Positions 47,082 through 58,332 of a stretch of 64,000 nt of DNA are shown in pieces; position 1 is the stretch's first letter; the number at the start of each line of letters is the position of its first letter. A program made the position numbers and the translations under genes. The notes beneath the pieces were generated by a model. It was given only the letters and a program-made list of their open reading frames with translations, had not been told where the DNA came from and made no database searches. The stretch spans positions 351,170 to 415,169 of the forward strand of contig CAJJDN010000078.1 of the NCBI GenBank assembly GCA_905182985.1. The letters are read 5' to 3'. Source of the DNA: Paramecium sonneborni. Its lineage: Eukaryota > Ciliophora > Oligohymenophorea > Peniculida > Parameciidae.

Positions 47082-49012
47082 TGTAGGTGTTGATTATAAT
47101 TTTTTTTTTCTTTAAGAAATATCTATTTTTTAAATATTAGGATTGACTTTGAGAATCTAATATTTAGATGAAAAAACATTTGATGAAGTTTTACCAGATT
47201 ACAATTAACTCTTTAGATCAGATTAATTAAAAGTTTAAACTGATTGAATTCCATGAAGATTAATTTGATCCCTAAAATTTTTTTTTAGTCCTTGTTCAAT
47301 AGATTAAGAATTTTGTAATTATATATGAGATTATTCAGCAGCAGGAACCACTTTATTTTATTTCTAGCCAATTATCTCATTTTATGATTTTCTAAAGTAG
47401 AGTAAATAGAGCATTAGTATTTAAAGTATAAAAAGTAGGATTGCAAAGACTAAATGATAAATAAACATCTTTGAGATGATATTTATTTGGCTATTTTATT
47501 TTAAATTGTTTATAATTGTATTTCTAATATAAATTTCTATAACGAACAATACAGTAAAAGAGAGCTAAAAAAATTGAAAGACTATAATTTAAATTTAATG
47601 AATGCTCAAAAAATAAAGAAAATGCATCATAATAATTCACTTTAATCTATTCAAAGGGATTTTATGATAATACATAATATGATAAAACATATGATTATAT
47701 TGCATATTGTTAAAGATTGGCATCCGACTGATTCTTCTGAGAAATTAGATTGAATATTTGAAATGTATTGTTTGAAATTTTCAAATTTAAATTCTCCCTT
47801 CTGATTTTAATCTTCTTTATACTCAACATTATTATTATAGTTTTGATTGCTTTATTGCTATTGAAAATATATCTGCATATTAACATAAGGAGCAAATTAG
47901 TTCTGATTATTTTCATAATTATTTTAAGTGAGATCTTTTAATTCTTATTCTTAAGGATAATTTTTGTATGCACTCATTATTAATAACTAAAAATTATTAT
48001 TATTAATAAAATGATTACACTAATAGAAGTTAAAAATGAAATATTATTTTTACTTCCAGACTAATCTTGAAATAAATCTTAATGGCAATCTTACTAATTC
48101 ATAGTTTAAATTTCAAAAATAATGGTATAAATGAAAATGATAAAATTTATGATTGGGTAGGAATAGCTGAAGTATGAAATTAATTAGACGATAGTATTCT
48201 AATCTTTTTATTTAAAGTGATAGAGAATAATGTCAATTCAAATTTATAAGACTATGAGATTAAGATGACACTATATCACATTATGCTGTTAATTTAGGAA
48301 GAAATGATAAGATATAATCATATAAATTTCTAAATTTCTTAATTATATTTTGACAATCAAGATTAAATATTTAAATCAAATATTACTAGTGCTTATAAAT
48401 AATCAATTTATCAAAAATTTTAGAACTTTAAAATTTATTATGGAATCTAACCAGAAACTAACCATTTTCAGTAGGGAACCAAGACATTAACCTTTTTGGT
48501 AGAACTCCTTTTGATAATAGAGGAAAAATTGGTGGAAATTTGATGAAACCTTATAGCATTTATAGAACTATTATTAAAGATAAAATTAGCTGTGATAATT
48601 TAACCTATACGCTCCACTAGGTGCAAGGTTTAATCTATTTAGTCTTGATCCAGATATTACTCTATTTTGAAAACCTATTAATAAAAATCATGGTTAGATC
48701 CCTTTTTATAAATTTATTCGATAATTTTATTTATTGTTAATCATCCTCAATTTATGCTATCTCTATTCAATCTTAGCTTTTTATAAATGCTATAGTTTTT
48801 CTTTAGTAAATTAAATTAATCTAGACAATATATGCCTGATTTCATTATTTATCTGATCTTATTATTTTTGATTAAGAAGATACATCTTTAAAAGAATCTA
48901 TTTTTTTATCATAAAGCAAACCTAATATGAAAACTAGAATTTAATTCATCTACAACATTATCGAGAGATATTTGATTTTATAAATTAAGAATCAAAATAA
49001 GTTACATCAGCT
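47082..49012. other. Gene-poor stretch with decayed coding fragments
   Basis: Short coding-like pieces occur in changing frames. On the plus strand near 47160-47240 there is IQYLDEKTFDEVLPDYNQLF. Near 48500-48580 there is FGRTPFDNRGKIGGNLMKPY, and just after it, in another frame, YAPLGARFNLFSLDPDITLF. A minus-strand frame at 47710-47916 is Ile/Lys-rich and unconvincing. TGA is frequent elsewhere. The pieces do not join with intron-like GT/AG gaps, so they look like remnants of at least one gene. No family is assigned. Confidence 0.35.
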
Positions 49013-49377
49013 TCATTTTATAAAGTTGATAAGTTGATAAAAATCTGGATACTTCTTTCCTGTTTTCTGTTTAATAATGACATCAAATTCAATATATAAA
49101 CCATTAATGTACTTTGATATTAGAATTTAATCTATTTTTAAGATTTTTTTCTAATAATCTTAAATAAGATCTTAGAGTTTCAAAGCAAAATGATTTATAT
49201 TAGGCTTAGAATTTAAAATAAATTTTTCTAAATCTTAATCATTGGATGCTAAATCTTTTTGTTTAATCGAAATAGTGGGGCCAATATACACTGGTCCGAA
49301 TATGGATGAAACTTCTGAAACATTAATGAAATGATCCTTCTTGCATACTTGTATAAATCACAGTCTGTAAATTTCAT
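49013..49377 (-). pseudogene. Short coding remnant with one frameshift
   Basis: ATG 49375-49377 gives MKFTDCDLYKYA. A one-base shift then puts the reading into KKDHFINVSEVSSIFGPVYI, GPTISIKQKDLASNDQDLEK, LQDLIQDYQKKILKID and KTGKKYPDFYQLINFIK, to TGA 49013-49015. Codon use is gene-like across the whole span, but no GT/AG pair explains the shift. It is either a pseudogene, a sequence error or an unusual splice. No family is recognised. Confidence 0.35.
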
Positions 49378-49383
49378 ATTTTT

Positions 49384-49500
49384 GCATGGGGTATCGCCCA
49401 TGGGAGAGAAATGCATTATCTCTTTAGAAGCTAAAGCACTTTAGAACATACATGAGATATGTTTTTGATTTTTATTTTAGAGATATGTTTCATGCAGCTT
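49384..49500. ncRNA. Candidate structured RNA, three consecutive hairpins
   Basis: A short GC-raised island in AT-rich DNA holds three adjacent perfect stems: CATGGG-GTATCG-CCCATG (49385-49402), AGAGA...TCTCT (49405-49422) and CTTTAG-AAG-CTAAAG (49422-49436). A looser CATGA...TCATG pairing spans 49451-49494. It does not match tRNA, U1-U6, 5S or SRP sequences that I can recall. The strand is unknown, because stems read on both. It also lies directly 5' of the minus-strand remnant at 49013-49377, so it could be a leader element. Confidence 0.35.
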
Positions 49501-51078
49501 AAATCATTCTAGCATAGGAATATCTTCATATTAAAGGCATAATGTATAGAGGACTAAAATAATATATAAATTAGCCTAAAGCCAAACAACATAATGATAA
49601 ATTAGGATAGATATGCAAATGACCGACACTTTGGAATGAATAAATATAATTTTATTATATTTAGGCTTAAAATTTCAATCTTAATATAATAAGGCATTAT
49701 ATTGGGAAACTTTGTAGTAAAATTCAATTTGTTTAAATTTTAAGAATTGTCCAAATTATTATATACTATCTAAATGTTATTAATATTCGAGAATTTAGAC
49801 AATATTCAAAGTTATGTTTTTAAAATTCAAAAACCACTCATAAAAATCCCCCTTTGATTTGAAATTTAAATTAATATTTCCAATCTATTTTTCATATCCT
49901 CTCACTCTATTTATTTTTGGTGATCTTTTCAAGAATTATATTTCGAATTAATTTAAGTTATTATTTCAGTGAAAGACTTTGTGAAAGAGGATGATAATAA
50001 TTTTTGGAAATATTAATTTAAGATGAAATTATTGCCATTAAGTTTAAATCATTCATTAAAGCAAATTAATTTCCAAAAATAATTTAAATTATTTTTGAAA
50101 ACTATTTTGAAATTTTATTTATCTAAAATCAGGTACAAATTAATTCTCCATCTACTTGCATAATTAAATCTTTATCTGATAAATCTTCTTAAAATAAGTT
50201 AGCATAATTATAATACCTTTTTTATCTTTTATTGTTTGATCTTAATATCCAAACTATTTTAGATAAAATTTTATGATTAGAAAACCCACTTGTATTGCAA
50301 ATAATTCTTTTCTATGGATTCTTTTAAATGTAGTTTATATTAAGAGTTTATTTTTCTATTAATGGTAAAAAGAGTTCTTCCAAAATTATACAATTGATCT
50401 GATTGATGTTGCTGTCAAAATTAATTAAATTAACATTTATCAAAGTTTCAAAAAAAATAAATCCATAAATTGTTTTGAATATTATTTAAAGAAATAATAT
50501 TATTTAATGTTTAAGATAGATAAATAATCATTATTATTTCCTTAATTTTGTCTTTTTTTGAAAAAATAATACCATATTCTTTTATCATCATTCTTATTTT
50601 CTTTGAGAGATAATTCATCTCATTATTTTTTTTTATTGTAGATTTATTGAATTATTTCTTCGAATTAATTCCAATATTCCAAATGATCCTAATCTACTAT
50701 TAATTTGTTGATTGGTAATATTATTGGAAGTAAAATTTTAAAGAATCAATATTAAGCGCTTTTTTGTTTGACATCATAAATTTCAATTTAGCATTCTTTC
50801 TTTGATTTTAATTATTCATTTAATTTGATGTTATATGGTTTACTTTATAATTATATGGTTTTTAAGCTTATTGCAATATAATAGATTCACACCCTCTAAG
50901 AAAATTGAATGATGTTGGTTTTCAGTTGCCAGTTGCCATCTCTAAATCTTAAGAGAATATATTTCAAAAATTTCCACATTTCTTCTTTTTTTTTGCCTAT
51001 AACATTCAAATGTAAAATCAATTTTAAAAATTTTTATTCTTTTAAATTTAACATCAAATTATTGTTATAAAAATCTAA
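49501..51078. other. Gene-free AT-rich stretch
   Basis: About 1.6 kb with no convincing frame on either strand. A GC-richer tract (GACCGACACTTTGG, about 49621) stands out but forms no clear structure. No transposon ends or telomeric repeats are visible. Confidence 0.4.
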
Positions 51079-51405
51079 ATATAAAAAATTTTATTCTATT
51101 TAGTAACATAATAATACAATTTATATATGAATGAATGTTAATTAAAAATAATATTAATGTATAGTTAAGCAAATAATGATTCGTAATTTTAAGCAAATAA
51201 TGATTCTGAATTACTTAGGGTTATTGATAGAATAAATGACTTATTAAGTATATTTGAGGAACAACAAAAAAATCAAAAAAGATTTTAAGTAACAATGCTT
51301 GTTGGAGCCACAGGAAATGGAAAAAGCACAATTTTTAATTTCTTATCATCCTTTGAATTATAAACTCAAAAAGAAGGAAAATAGTCAAAATTAATCCTAA
51401 AAAAA
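51079..51405 (+). repeat. Left arm of 327-bp inverted repeat (GTPase 5' end)
   Basis: This sequence is the reverse complement of 52618-52944, essentially base for base. It includes about 48 bp of upstream flank, the ATG and the first roughly 93 codons of the GTPase gene on the opposite strand. The match ends in an A run (7 A here, 6 A in the other arm), next to the codon pair Leu-Lys. Confidence 0.92.
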
Positions 51406-51468
51406 TCAATTTTAAAACAGATAAATAAATTAGATATTTATGAATAATCAACAGATAAAACAATTTGA
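51127..51468 (+). pseudogene. Truncated inverted copy of GTPase N-terminus
   Basis: ATG 51127-51129 starts the same protein as the convergent intact gene (MNECQLKIILMYSQANNDS), including the P-loop (LVGATGNGKSTIFNFLSSFE). After LILK it leaves the repeat and ends at TGA 51466-51468 (KSILKQINKLDIYEQSTDKT). It would encode about 113 residues with the G1 motif but no switch regions or the rest of the G domain. Its 3' end overlaps the last 21 bp of the intact gene on the other strand. It could be translated as a dominant fragment, serve as antisense/hairpin source, or be a dead copy. Confidence 0.75.
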
Positions 51469-52896
51469 TTCTTCTTTTTTTTTTTATGCATTTTATTCCC
51501 TTTCCCATGCTAATTATGCTCTTACTTATTGTAATTCTTATTCTTTTTATCCTAATAGTTTTTTCATTAATTCATTCTATTCCTTGATTTCGTTATTCAT
51601 TTTTTCATTCATTTCTTTGAATAGTTATAATAATTACTATAGATTATTGTCTTAAGCCTTTTTCTATATATCATCTAATTTTTATTTCAGAATTTATTCA
51701 TGAGTTACTAATAAATTTTTTACCTAATTAATACTATCTTTTAAAATTGCTCTTGTGTCTATAATGTCCTCTTCTTATGAAAAAAACCTAAAAATCTTTA
51801 AGAAAACATTGATCTAATCTTAAAAGTTCAAATTAAGTTTCAATAGTTTTGCTATTTTGATATTTATTTCTATTAATTTATTGTACCAATTATTTATAGC
51901 TTGATTACCACCTATATTTATAAGGAGTTTAATTTCAATAAAATATTCTAGAAGAGTTTTCAATTTTAAGATGTTTATGTACTTAATTTTCTCATCTAAG
52001 GCCATACATATTTCACTTATAATTTAATTTGTAAATTAATTACATCTTAAGTTTATGAAATTTGCTATCTCACCATTTTTCTAAAATTATGCCGTTTTAA
52101 ACTTGATTGAATCGGATTTTTCAATAATGCTCCAAATTTCTTCCATTTTTTTTTAGCTAAGATACTCTTGAACATCTTCATCGGATTTGACTTTTCTTAT
52201 AACAATTATTCTTTTATTTGGTTATTTAACTTTTGATTTTAATTGATTTTATATAGATGCTATTAATTCATTGTCTTCTAATTATTCCATGTAACAATTT
52301 AGTAATAATATTATCTTTTGAAATTCCTTAGTTGAATTTTAAGCAAAACAATTGTTAATAAAATTCCATAGCTCCCCTCCTCTACCATATAAATCATCAT
52401 CACTTTGTTTAATGACATAAATTATTTTGATCTAGGTTTTGATAACTATTCTATTAAATAGAATTTAAATTATTCTTTGTTACATGACACCTTCAGTATC
52501 CTGAAAACCTGGGAAATCAATCAATAAATGATTATTTTCTTTTTTAAAGTAATAGTAAGGTTCCTTGGTTATAGATTTAATGCCCGCTTTCATAGGGGAT
52601 GTTCCAGCTTCTTCTGGATTTTTTAGGATTAATTTTGACTATTTTCCTTCTTTTTGAGTTTATAATTCAAAGGATGATAAGAAATTAAAAATTGTGCTTT
52701 TTCCATTTCCTGTGGCTCCAACAAGCATTGTTACTTAAAATCTTTTTTGATTTTTTTGTTGTTCCTCAAATATACTTAATAAGTCATTTATTCTATCAAT
52801 AACCCTAAGTAATTCAGAATCATTATTTGCTTAAAATTACGAATCATTATTTGCTTAACTATACATTAATATTATTTTTAATTAACATTCATTCAT
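51448..52896 (-). CDS. P-loop GTPase with coiled-coil tail and CaaX-like end
   Basis: An intronless frame of 482 codons from ATG 52894-52896 to TGA 51448-51450. A duplicated 24-bp unit encodes SQANNDSQF/QANNDSE. G1 is LVGATGNGKSTIFNFLSSFE, followed by ILKNPEEAGTSPMKAGI (switch-I region with Thr), then LLIDFPGFQDTEG (G3, D-x-x-G). KIIYVIKQSDDDLYGRGGEL may cover G4. The second half is helical, with coiled coil near the end (EMNEKMNNEIKEQNELMKKL). The last residues ESNCFIC form a C-a-a-X-like box, suggesting prenylation and membrane attachment. AIG1/GIMAP- or TRAFAC-like by motif style; the exact family is uncertain. A paralog is at 61121-62446. Confidence 0.85.
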
Positions 52897-52944
52897 ATAT
52901 AAATTGTATTATTATGTTACTAAATAGAATAAAATTTTTTATAT
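52618..52944 (-). repeat. Right arm of 327-bp inverted repeat (GTPase 5' end)
   Basis: This arm contains the real 5' end and upstream flank of the intact minus-strand GTPase gene. It pairs with 51079-51405, with the gene body (about 1.2 kb) as the loop. The outer edge is at the AT-rich ...ATATAAAAAATTTTATTC. Confidence 0.92.
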
Positions 52945-53944
52945 AATTATAGCAGATTTTGATTAATATTTTCTGCTATTCAAAGCTAAAATCATAAATT
53001 TTCGATTCATCATTAGTTTAAAATTGTAAGATAACCAAAATAAATAAAAGTATCAAGAAACTGAAAAATGAAATTTAATTGAGTAATTATCTTAGTCATT
53101 AATATATATTTCTTTTAAAGTATCACTTATTCAAATATTAAATTAAAATCTCTACAGAAAAAGTCAATCTTAGAAAATAGAAATTTACAATTTAACTTTT
53201 AATCAATTAAGATCGATTTTTATAAATAAGTTCAATAAAATAGAAGTTTAAAGAATTTGATGAAATATTGAAATTTTGAAGCAAAAAAGAGAATTATAAA
53301 TATGTTTTGATCCTGACTCATTGATAGATAATAATGATAAAGATTTTTCATTTTTATTATTCAGTTTGATATTGATATTAGTACACAAGATGAAATTCTA
53401 TGATTTAAATACTAGTGTTTTACTATCACAAATCTAACATCAAGATAATTTTATGTAAAACCAATAATTTTAAAATATTCTAAAATGTAGAGATGAAAAT
53501 ACTTTCTTTAAAGATTTAAATTTTTTACTAAACAAATATGATTTTAGATAGAGATATTAATGGAATAAGAACTAGTATTATATTTTTTAAGTTAATATTC
53601 TATAAATTATGGAACTTCAAATTGTAAGTTAAGGGTTTAAGGTTTGAATCAATCATCAAAAACTTTTGGAATAACTTTAATTAATTCTAAATTTATAAAG
53701 TTAGTTCCACTTTTACATTAAAATGTTTATTTGATTTATTCATGATGCCATAGATAATCAGGACCTCCAATAATATAAATCTGTCAATCTTTAATCTATG
53801 GTATTAATTAAAATATAATCATTAGGAATTCTCATTTTTGTTAATGCTCAAATAAAGTTGCAAATAAATTTTACATGTGTAGAGTGTAGATAATATATAA
53901 CAACCTATTTGAGATAAAATTATAATGTATGAAACTTGCTTGAC
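52945..53944. other. Gene-poor stretch with a kelch-like remnant
   Basis: Most of this kilobase has frequent TGA in every frame. On the minus strand near 53660-53790 one frame reads YIIGGPDYLWHHEQIK and GTNFINLELIKVIPK. The Y-I-I-G-G followed by a spaced Trp recalls a single kelch blade. Just upstream, in a shifted frame, lies MRIPNDYILINT. The pieces do not form an intact gene. Confidence 0.35.
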
Positions 53945-54686
53945 TCAAGAAATCTCCACAAAATAAGGTTAAGGTATTTGGTAATTTTATTTAAGTTAAT
54001 TCGTAACTTATAAAAAATTTAGCAGCACTTCTTTTAGGCTCATGCAATTATGCTTTACTTGATTCCATAAGAAATTAATAATAATACTACTATTATTACA
54101 TTCCAGTGGTGATCCAATAAATAACTACGTATTAATTATTTATTTACCATCAGAACAATATTATATTCCAATGAAAGATTAATAAAAGTAAAAATTTATA
54201 TAAAGGAATGATTTATTGATCTTCATTTTTTAATTGTTCAGCTATTAAATTAGTTACTTCTTAATTTGGAGCTATCTTTTATTTATCATCACTAATTTTT
54301 TCTTCTTCTTTATTTTTTCAAACTTTATGATATAGTTTTGGAATAAAAATAGAAAAAAAACCATTAGGATTGAAATCAAAAAGATATCTGGTAAAATTTA
54401 ATGCAAAATATTTCCAAAAGCTCTTCCAAATAAGGCAATTGGTAATAATATTAATGATAGTTCATAGTCAATACTCTTAGATTATGAAAAATTCAAACCA
54501 CCTCCTAAACCTCCTTCTGTTGATAAACCCAATATGACTATTATTAAAAGATATCCGAAACTATTAAAAAGAAGTCAAAGGGAATAAATCATCATGAACA
54601 CAATGGCCATCTTTTAAATGATAGAGATATTCACATGTAATTGATTCTAAATGATTATATATTTTATTTATTTAATAATATTTCAT
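53945..54686 (-). pseudogene. TauE/SafE-like membrane transporter, short and frame-shifted
   Basis: ATG 54684-54686 gives MKYYQINKIYNHLESITCEY, then LYHLKDGHCVHDDLFPLTS, the Cys-rich start typical of ciliate TauE/SafE-like proteins. A one-base shift in a T5 run (near 54556) is needed to enter FGYLLIIVILGLSTEGGLGG, GLN and LLPIALFGRAFGNILHQILP, the Gly-rich transporter core, then LISILMVFFLFLFQN. A cytosolic Lys/Glu-rich loop follows in yet another frame, and the reading ends near TGA 53945-53947. TauE/SafE proteins normally have 8-9 helices; this copy has about half. Likely a decaying gene, unless sequence errors explain the shifts. Confidence 0.5.
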
Positions 54687-54696
54687 AATTATTTAA

Positions 54697-55138
54697 ATGG
54701 TATCATCTAACTGATCAAGACAAAAAGACAACTACCAAAATATTGGAATCCTCATTAGCAATTTATATAAAAATTATCTCAATTCTTTAAAAGAAGAAGA
54801 ATCTATAAAAGATGATAAATTAATAGAAATTCCTTAAATTATTTAAAAGGATAATTTATAAATATTATAATATAGTTCATGCTTGATTGATCAAATTTTA
54901 AGATAATAATTAAATTTTCATCCAGTAATTTAAATTCAGTGTTAATGCAATATTTTATAAATTTTATTTTAATTAGATATTTCATTTAAGATGTCTAAAT
55001 CAAAATAGTGAAATTAGTTCTCAAATAAATTAGACATAAAAAATAATTTATGATACATTAGACAGAAATAATAATTTTATTCCAAGACAAACTACTTCTG
55101 AAGAATTTAATTTAAAGGAAATTTCTGAAAATTAATGA
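54697..55138 (+). CDS. Possible small coiled-coil gene
   Basis: From about 54712 a plus-strand frame reads NIGILISNLYKNYLNSLKEE, ESIKDDKLIEIPQIIQKDN and SSCLIDQILRQQLNFHP. After an AT-rich gap with GT...TAG ends (about 54919-54972) another frame continues IFHLRCLNQNSEISSQINQT, IIYDTLDRNNNFIPRQTTSE, to TGA 55136-55138. The start codon is unclear; the ATG at 54697 runs into a TGA unless spliced. It diverges from the TauE-like gene by about 10 bp. It could also be a 5' exon of the channel gene downstream. Confidence 0.4.
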
Positions 55139-55319
55139 TAAGATTAATTAGAATAAAAAAAATAGAAATACATAATCTTAAAATGAATAATGATTGATAG
55201 TTCTAATAATTTAAAAATATTTAAAAGTGTTCATTTAACACTAAATTGAAATAGCATAAAAGATCAAAATAATGATGATTATGATTATTGGATTATTTTT
55301 ATTTAATTGTAATTTAATA

Positions 55320-58300
55320 ATGCTTAACCCAGCTTCAAAATCTCATTCTCCTCCTCCACCCTCTACTGAAGTAATTCTTTATTGTACCATCAGGAAAGAG
55401 ATAATTCTATTAGACATCAGGCCCTTTGAAAGGAATTTTAAAAAATAAATCGTTCTATGGAGATAATTAAGATAGAAATTCATTTTAAGGAGATAAGAAT
55501 GTGGAAGAGGAATTAATAGATCAATCGTTTTTATCGTAAGGATCTTTTCATGCTCAAAAGTAAATTGAAATATAACATAGAAATTCAAATAAATAGGCTG
55601 GTGAGAAGTAATTAAATATAATTAAATAATCATCTAACAAATTTGGGAGATTGAATAGTGTATGGAGAAACAAGTCTTTAAATATAATATATTATATATC
55701 AAAATTTGCTAGATAATTGAAAAATAGTGCTAATAAAATAAAATTTAAACTATTAACAAGAAGAATATTGGATCTGATAAGAGATTTAGGATCAGACTCT
55801 GATGAATTGTTAAGGCAAAGAGATAATTAATATAATAAAAAAACTGTTTAAACAATTAAATGCTTTAATAAAGTATTGAATAAAATTTAATATTTGCCAA
55901 TCATTGAGCCAGATTCTATAATAAAATTAACATGGGATGTCATAGTCTTATTGGCTATTGTTATAAACATTATATATATACCTTTAGAATTAAGTTTTTC
56001 TGTTGATATGGATTTAACTACTTAGTTATGTTTAAATACATTTCCATCATGGTTATTTGTTGTTGATATATTTGTAACATTACAGACAGCTTATTATGCT
56101 AAAGGTATAATACATAGAAATCAAATTGAAATCTTTAAAAATTATCTTAAAGGAGGAACATTAATACTTGATATCATTATAGTAATTCCAATATTGTTAT
56201 CATCTTTAAATTTTTAATTTTTTAAATATGCTTTATTATTAAGGATTTTTAGATTACCAAAAATAGCAAGCAATATAGAAGAGATAATAAATCCAAATTA
56301 ATAAGTAAAGGCAGTGATTTCTTTAATAAAATTGATTTATTTTATTTTAATAACATGTCATTTTTGTGCATGTATATGGGCTTTTTTAGGTGAAACTTAA
56401 ATCTAATATGGAGAGCATTCTTGGATATTACATTATCAAATTGAAGATTCAAATTGGAGAATTAAATATGTTTATTCGTTTTATTATTCAGCTATAACTA
56501 CATTAACAATTGGATATGGAGATATAACTCCTTAAACAATTCCTGAGAAAATATATACGATTTTTCTAGCTTTGTTAGTTTGTGGTGTATTAGGATATAG
56601 TGTTTCTACTGTTGGAGAGATAATTAAGTAGTTGCAAGAGAAAAATTAACTATTTAAGGAAAAAATGTCTTTAGTTACTAATTATGTCAAAAGTAGAAAG
56701 CTAAATAAATAATTGTAATTATAAGTAAGGAAATATTTTGAACATTATTTTAAATTAGAACAAAGATCCTAAATTGAAGCTGAAGAATTAATGTAGAAAT
56801 TAACTGTTGAATTAAAATAGAAAGTTAAATTTGATTTATACTCTTCTATATTAAAATAATCAAAAGTAATATCTCACTTGTGTGATTCATGTTTATAGAA
56901 ATTATGTTTGGTTGCACATGAAAAAAAATATGCACCTGAAGAAATTATTTGGAAATAAAACGAATAAGCATCCAAATTAATATTTTTAGTCAAAGGAAAA
57001 CTTGACTTAATGGCTAATGATATTGTATTGAAAAGTTGGAAAAAGGGAGTTATTGGAGAAAGAGAATTTGCTTCATAAACAACATATATTACTTATTTAA
57101 AAGCATATAAATTTTCATAAGTTATTTACATTGAATATTCAGATCTATAACATATACTGGGTGATCATTAAGAAGATTTAGAAAAAATAAAAATGTTATA
57201 AGATAATCTTATATTTAATGAAAATTATAAAAACTTTGGAAATGTTTGTGAAGTCTGTGAATGGACTCATTCTATTGAGAAATGTCCATATGTATTTATT
57301 AGAGTTAATAAAACTAAAATTATGAATAAATTTAAAGAAACAAAAGAATAAAATAGATTATATACAGATAGAAATATTTTTAGATATACTTCAAGAAAAA
57401 AGATTAGTGACATTTAAGAATGTGCATTAGCTATGATAATTAATGAAAAATTTATCCATTAATTAGATATTACTGATGCATATTTACAATAATTAGGATT
57501 TGCATTAGATGTAGATGAATAGTTGAATGGAAGTGGTTAAAAATAAAATACATAAAGAGAATAAACTATTCATAATGATACTTTCACTGTTAAAAGCAAT
57601 ACAAATAGAGATAATATTAGAAAATAAAGTGATAGCTTTTCAAATGATGTATTAACATATAGTAGTTAATTACCCCCAATTGTTCCTCATTAATCAATCC
57701 CTTCACCATAAATCTCTTAAAAATTAACCATTAATAGAAAAAAGGATAATTAACCAAATGTTAATAAATAAAATGATAGTACTACTATATTAAGAAAACT
57801 AAAGAGAGAGAACTCTTAAAATATTGAAAAAAGAATTCAATTTATGCAGTCTTAATTAAATGAATCAAAAGAATTAAGAAAAAATTCTAAACTAGATAGT
57901 TGGAGAAGTATTGAATAAAATCTTGCAATCTAATCCTATAAAAAAATATCCTACACAAGTTAAGCTAGTGTTAGTTTGTACAAATAGAAAAGTTTATAAA
58001 AGTAGATCAGTGTAGTTGCAGCTAGTCCAAGAATAAAGAAAAATTCTTCAAGTTTTGTAGGTACTTTAAATTCCAGAACATCTAAAGCTTAATATATTAA
58101 TTCTAATGAAAATGAGGATATGGTTATCATCATGGAAGAAGCAGAAGAAAAAACACTTGAATATTGTGATTTTGATCTTGATAAGTAATACATAATGACA
58201 ATTTATTTTCCCATTTTTAATTATGATGGAATAATTAAAAAGATTCAACTTTAGTATCAATAAAAGTAAATATCTTTAAAAGCAAGTTTGAAAAAATCAA

Positions 58301-58332
58301 AAACATTACAAAGATTAATGAATGATGAATGA
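55320..58332 (+). CDS. Six-TM K+ channel with cyclic-nucleotide-binding-like domain (CNG/EAG type)
   Basis: A cytosolic start (tentative ATG 55320, then a 43-nt intron, unusually long) leads to LLTRRILDLIRDLGSDSDEL and LPIIEPDSIIKLTWDVIVLL, typical of this channel family. S1-S4 are visible (LAIVINIIYIPLELSF, FPSWLFVVDIFVTLQTAYYA, GTLILDIIIVIPILLSSL, YALLLRIFRLPKIASNIEE). The pore reads YYSAITTLTIGYGDITP, a K+-selective GYGD filter. After S6 and the C-linker comes a CNBD-like part (EKKYAPEEIIWKQNEQASKL, IFLVKGKLDLMAN, GVIGEREFA). The long disordered C-terminus ends ...LQRLMNDE at TGA 58330-58332. About 990 residues. Ciliates have many such channels, controlling membrane potential and swimming. 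Confidence 0.92.

Noticed and set aside
51079..52944. Transposon with terminal inverted repeats
   Set aside because: The arms consist of the GTPase gene's own 5' end and no transposase, integrase or target-site duplication is seen, so a classical element is not supported.
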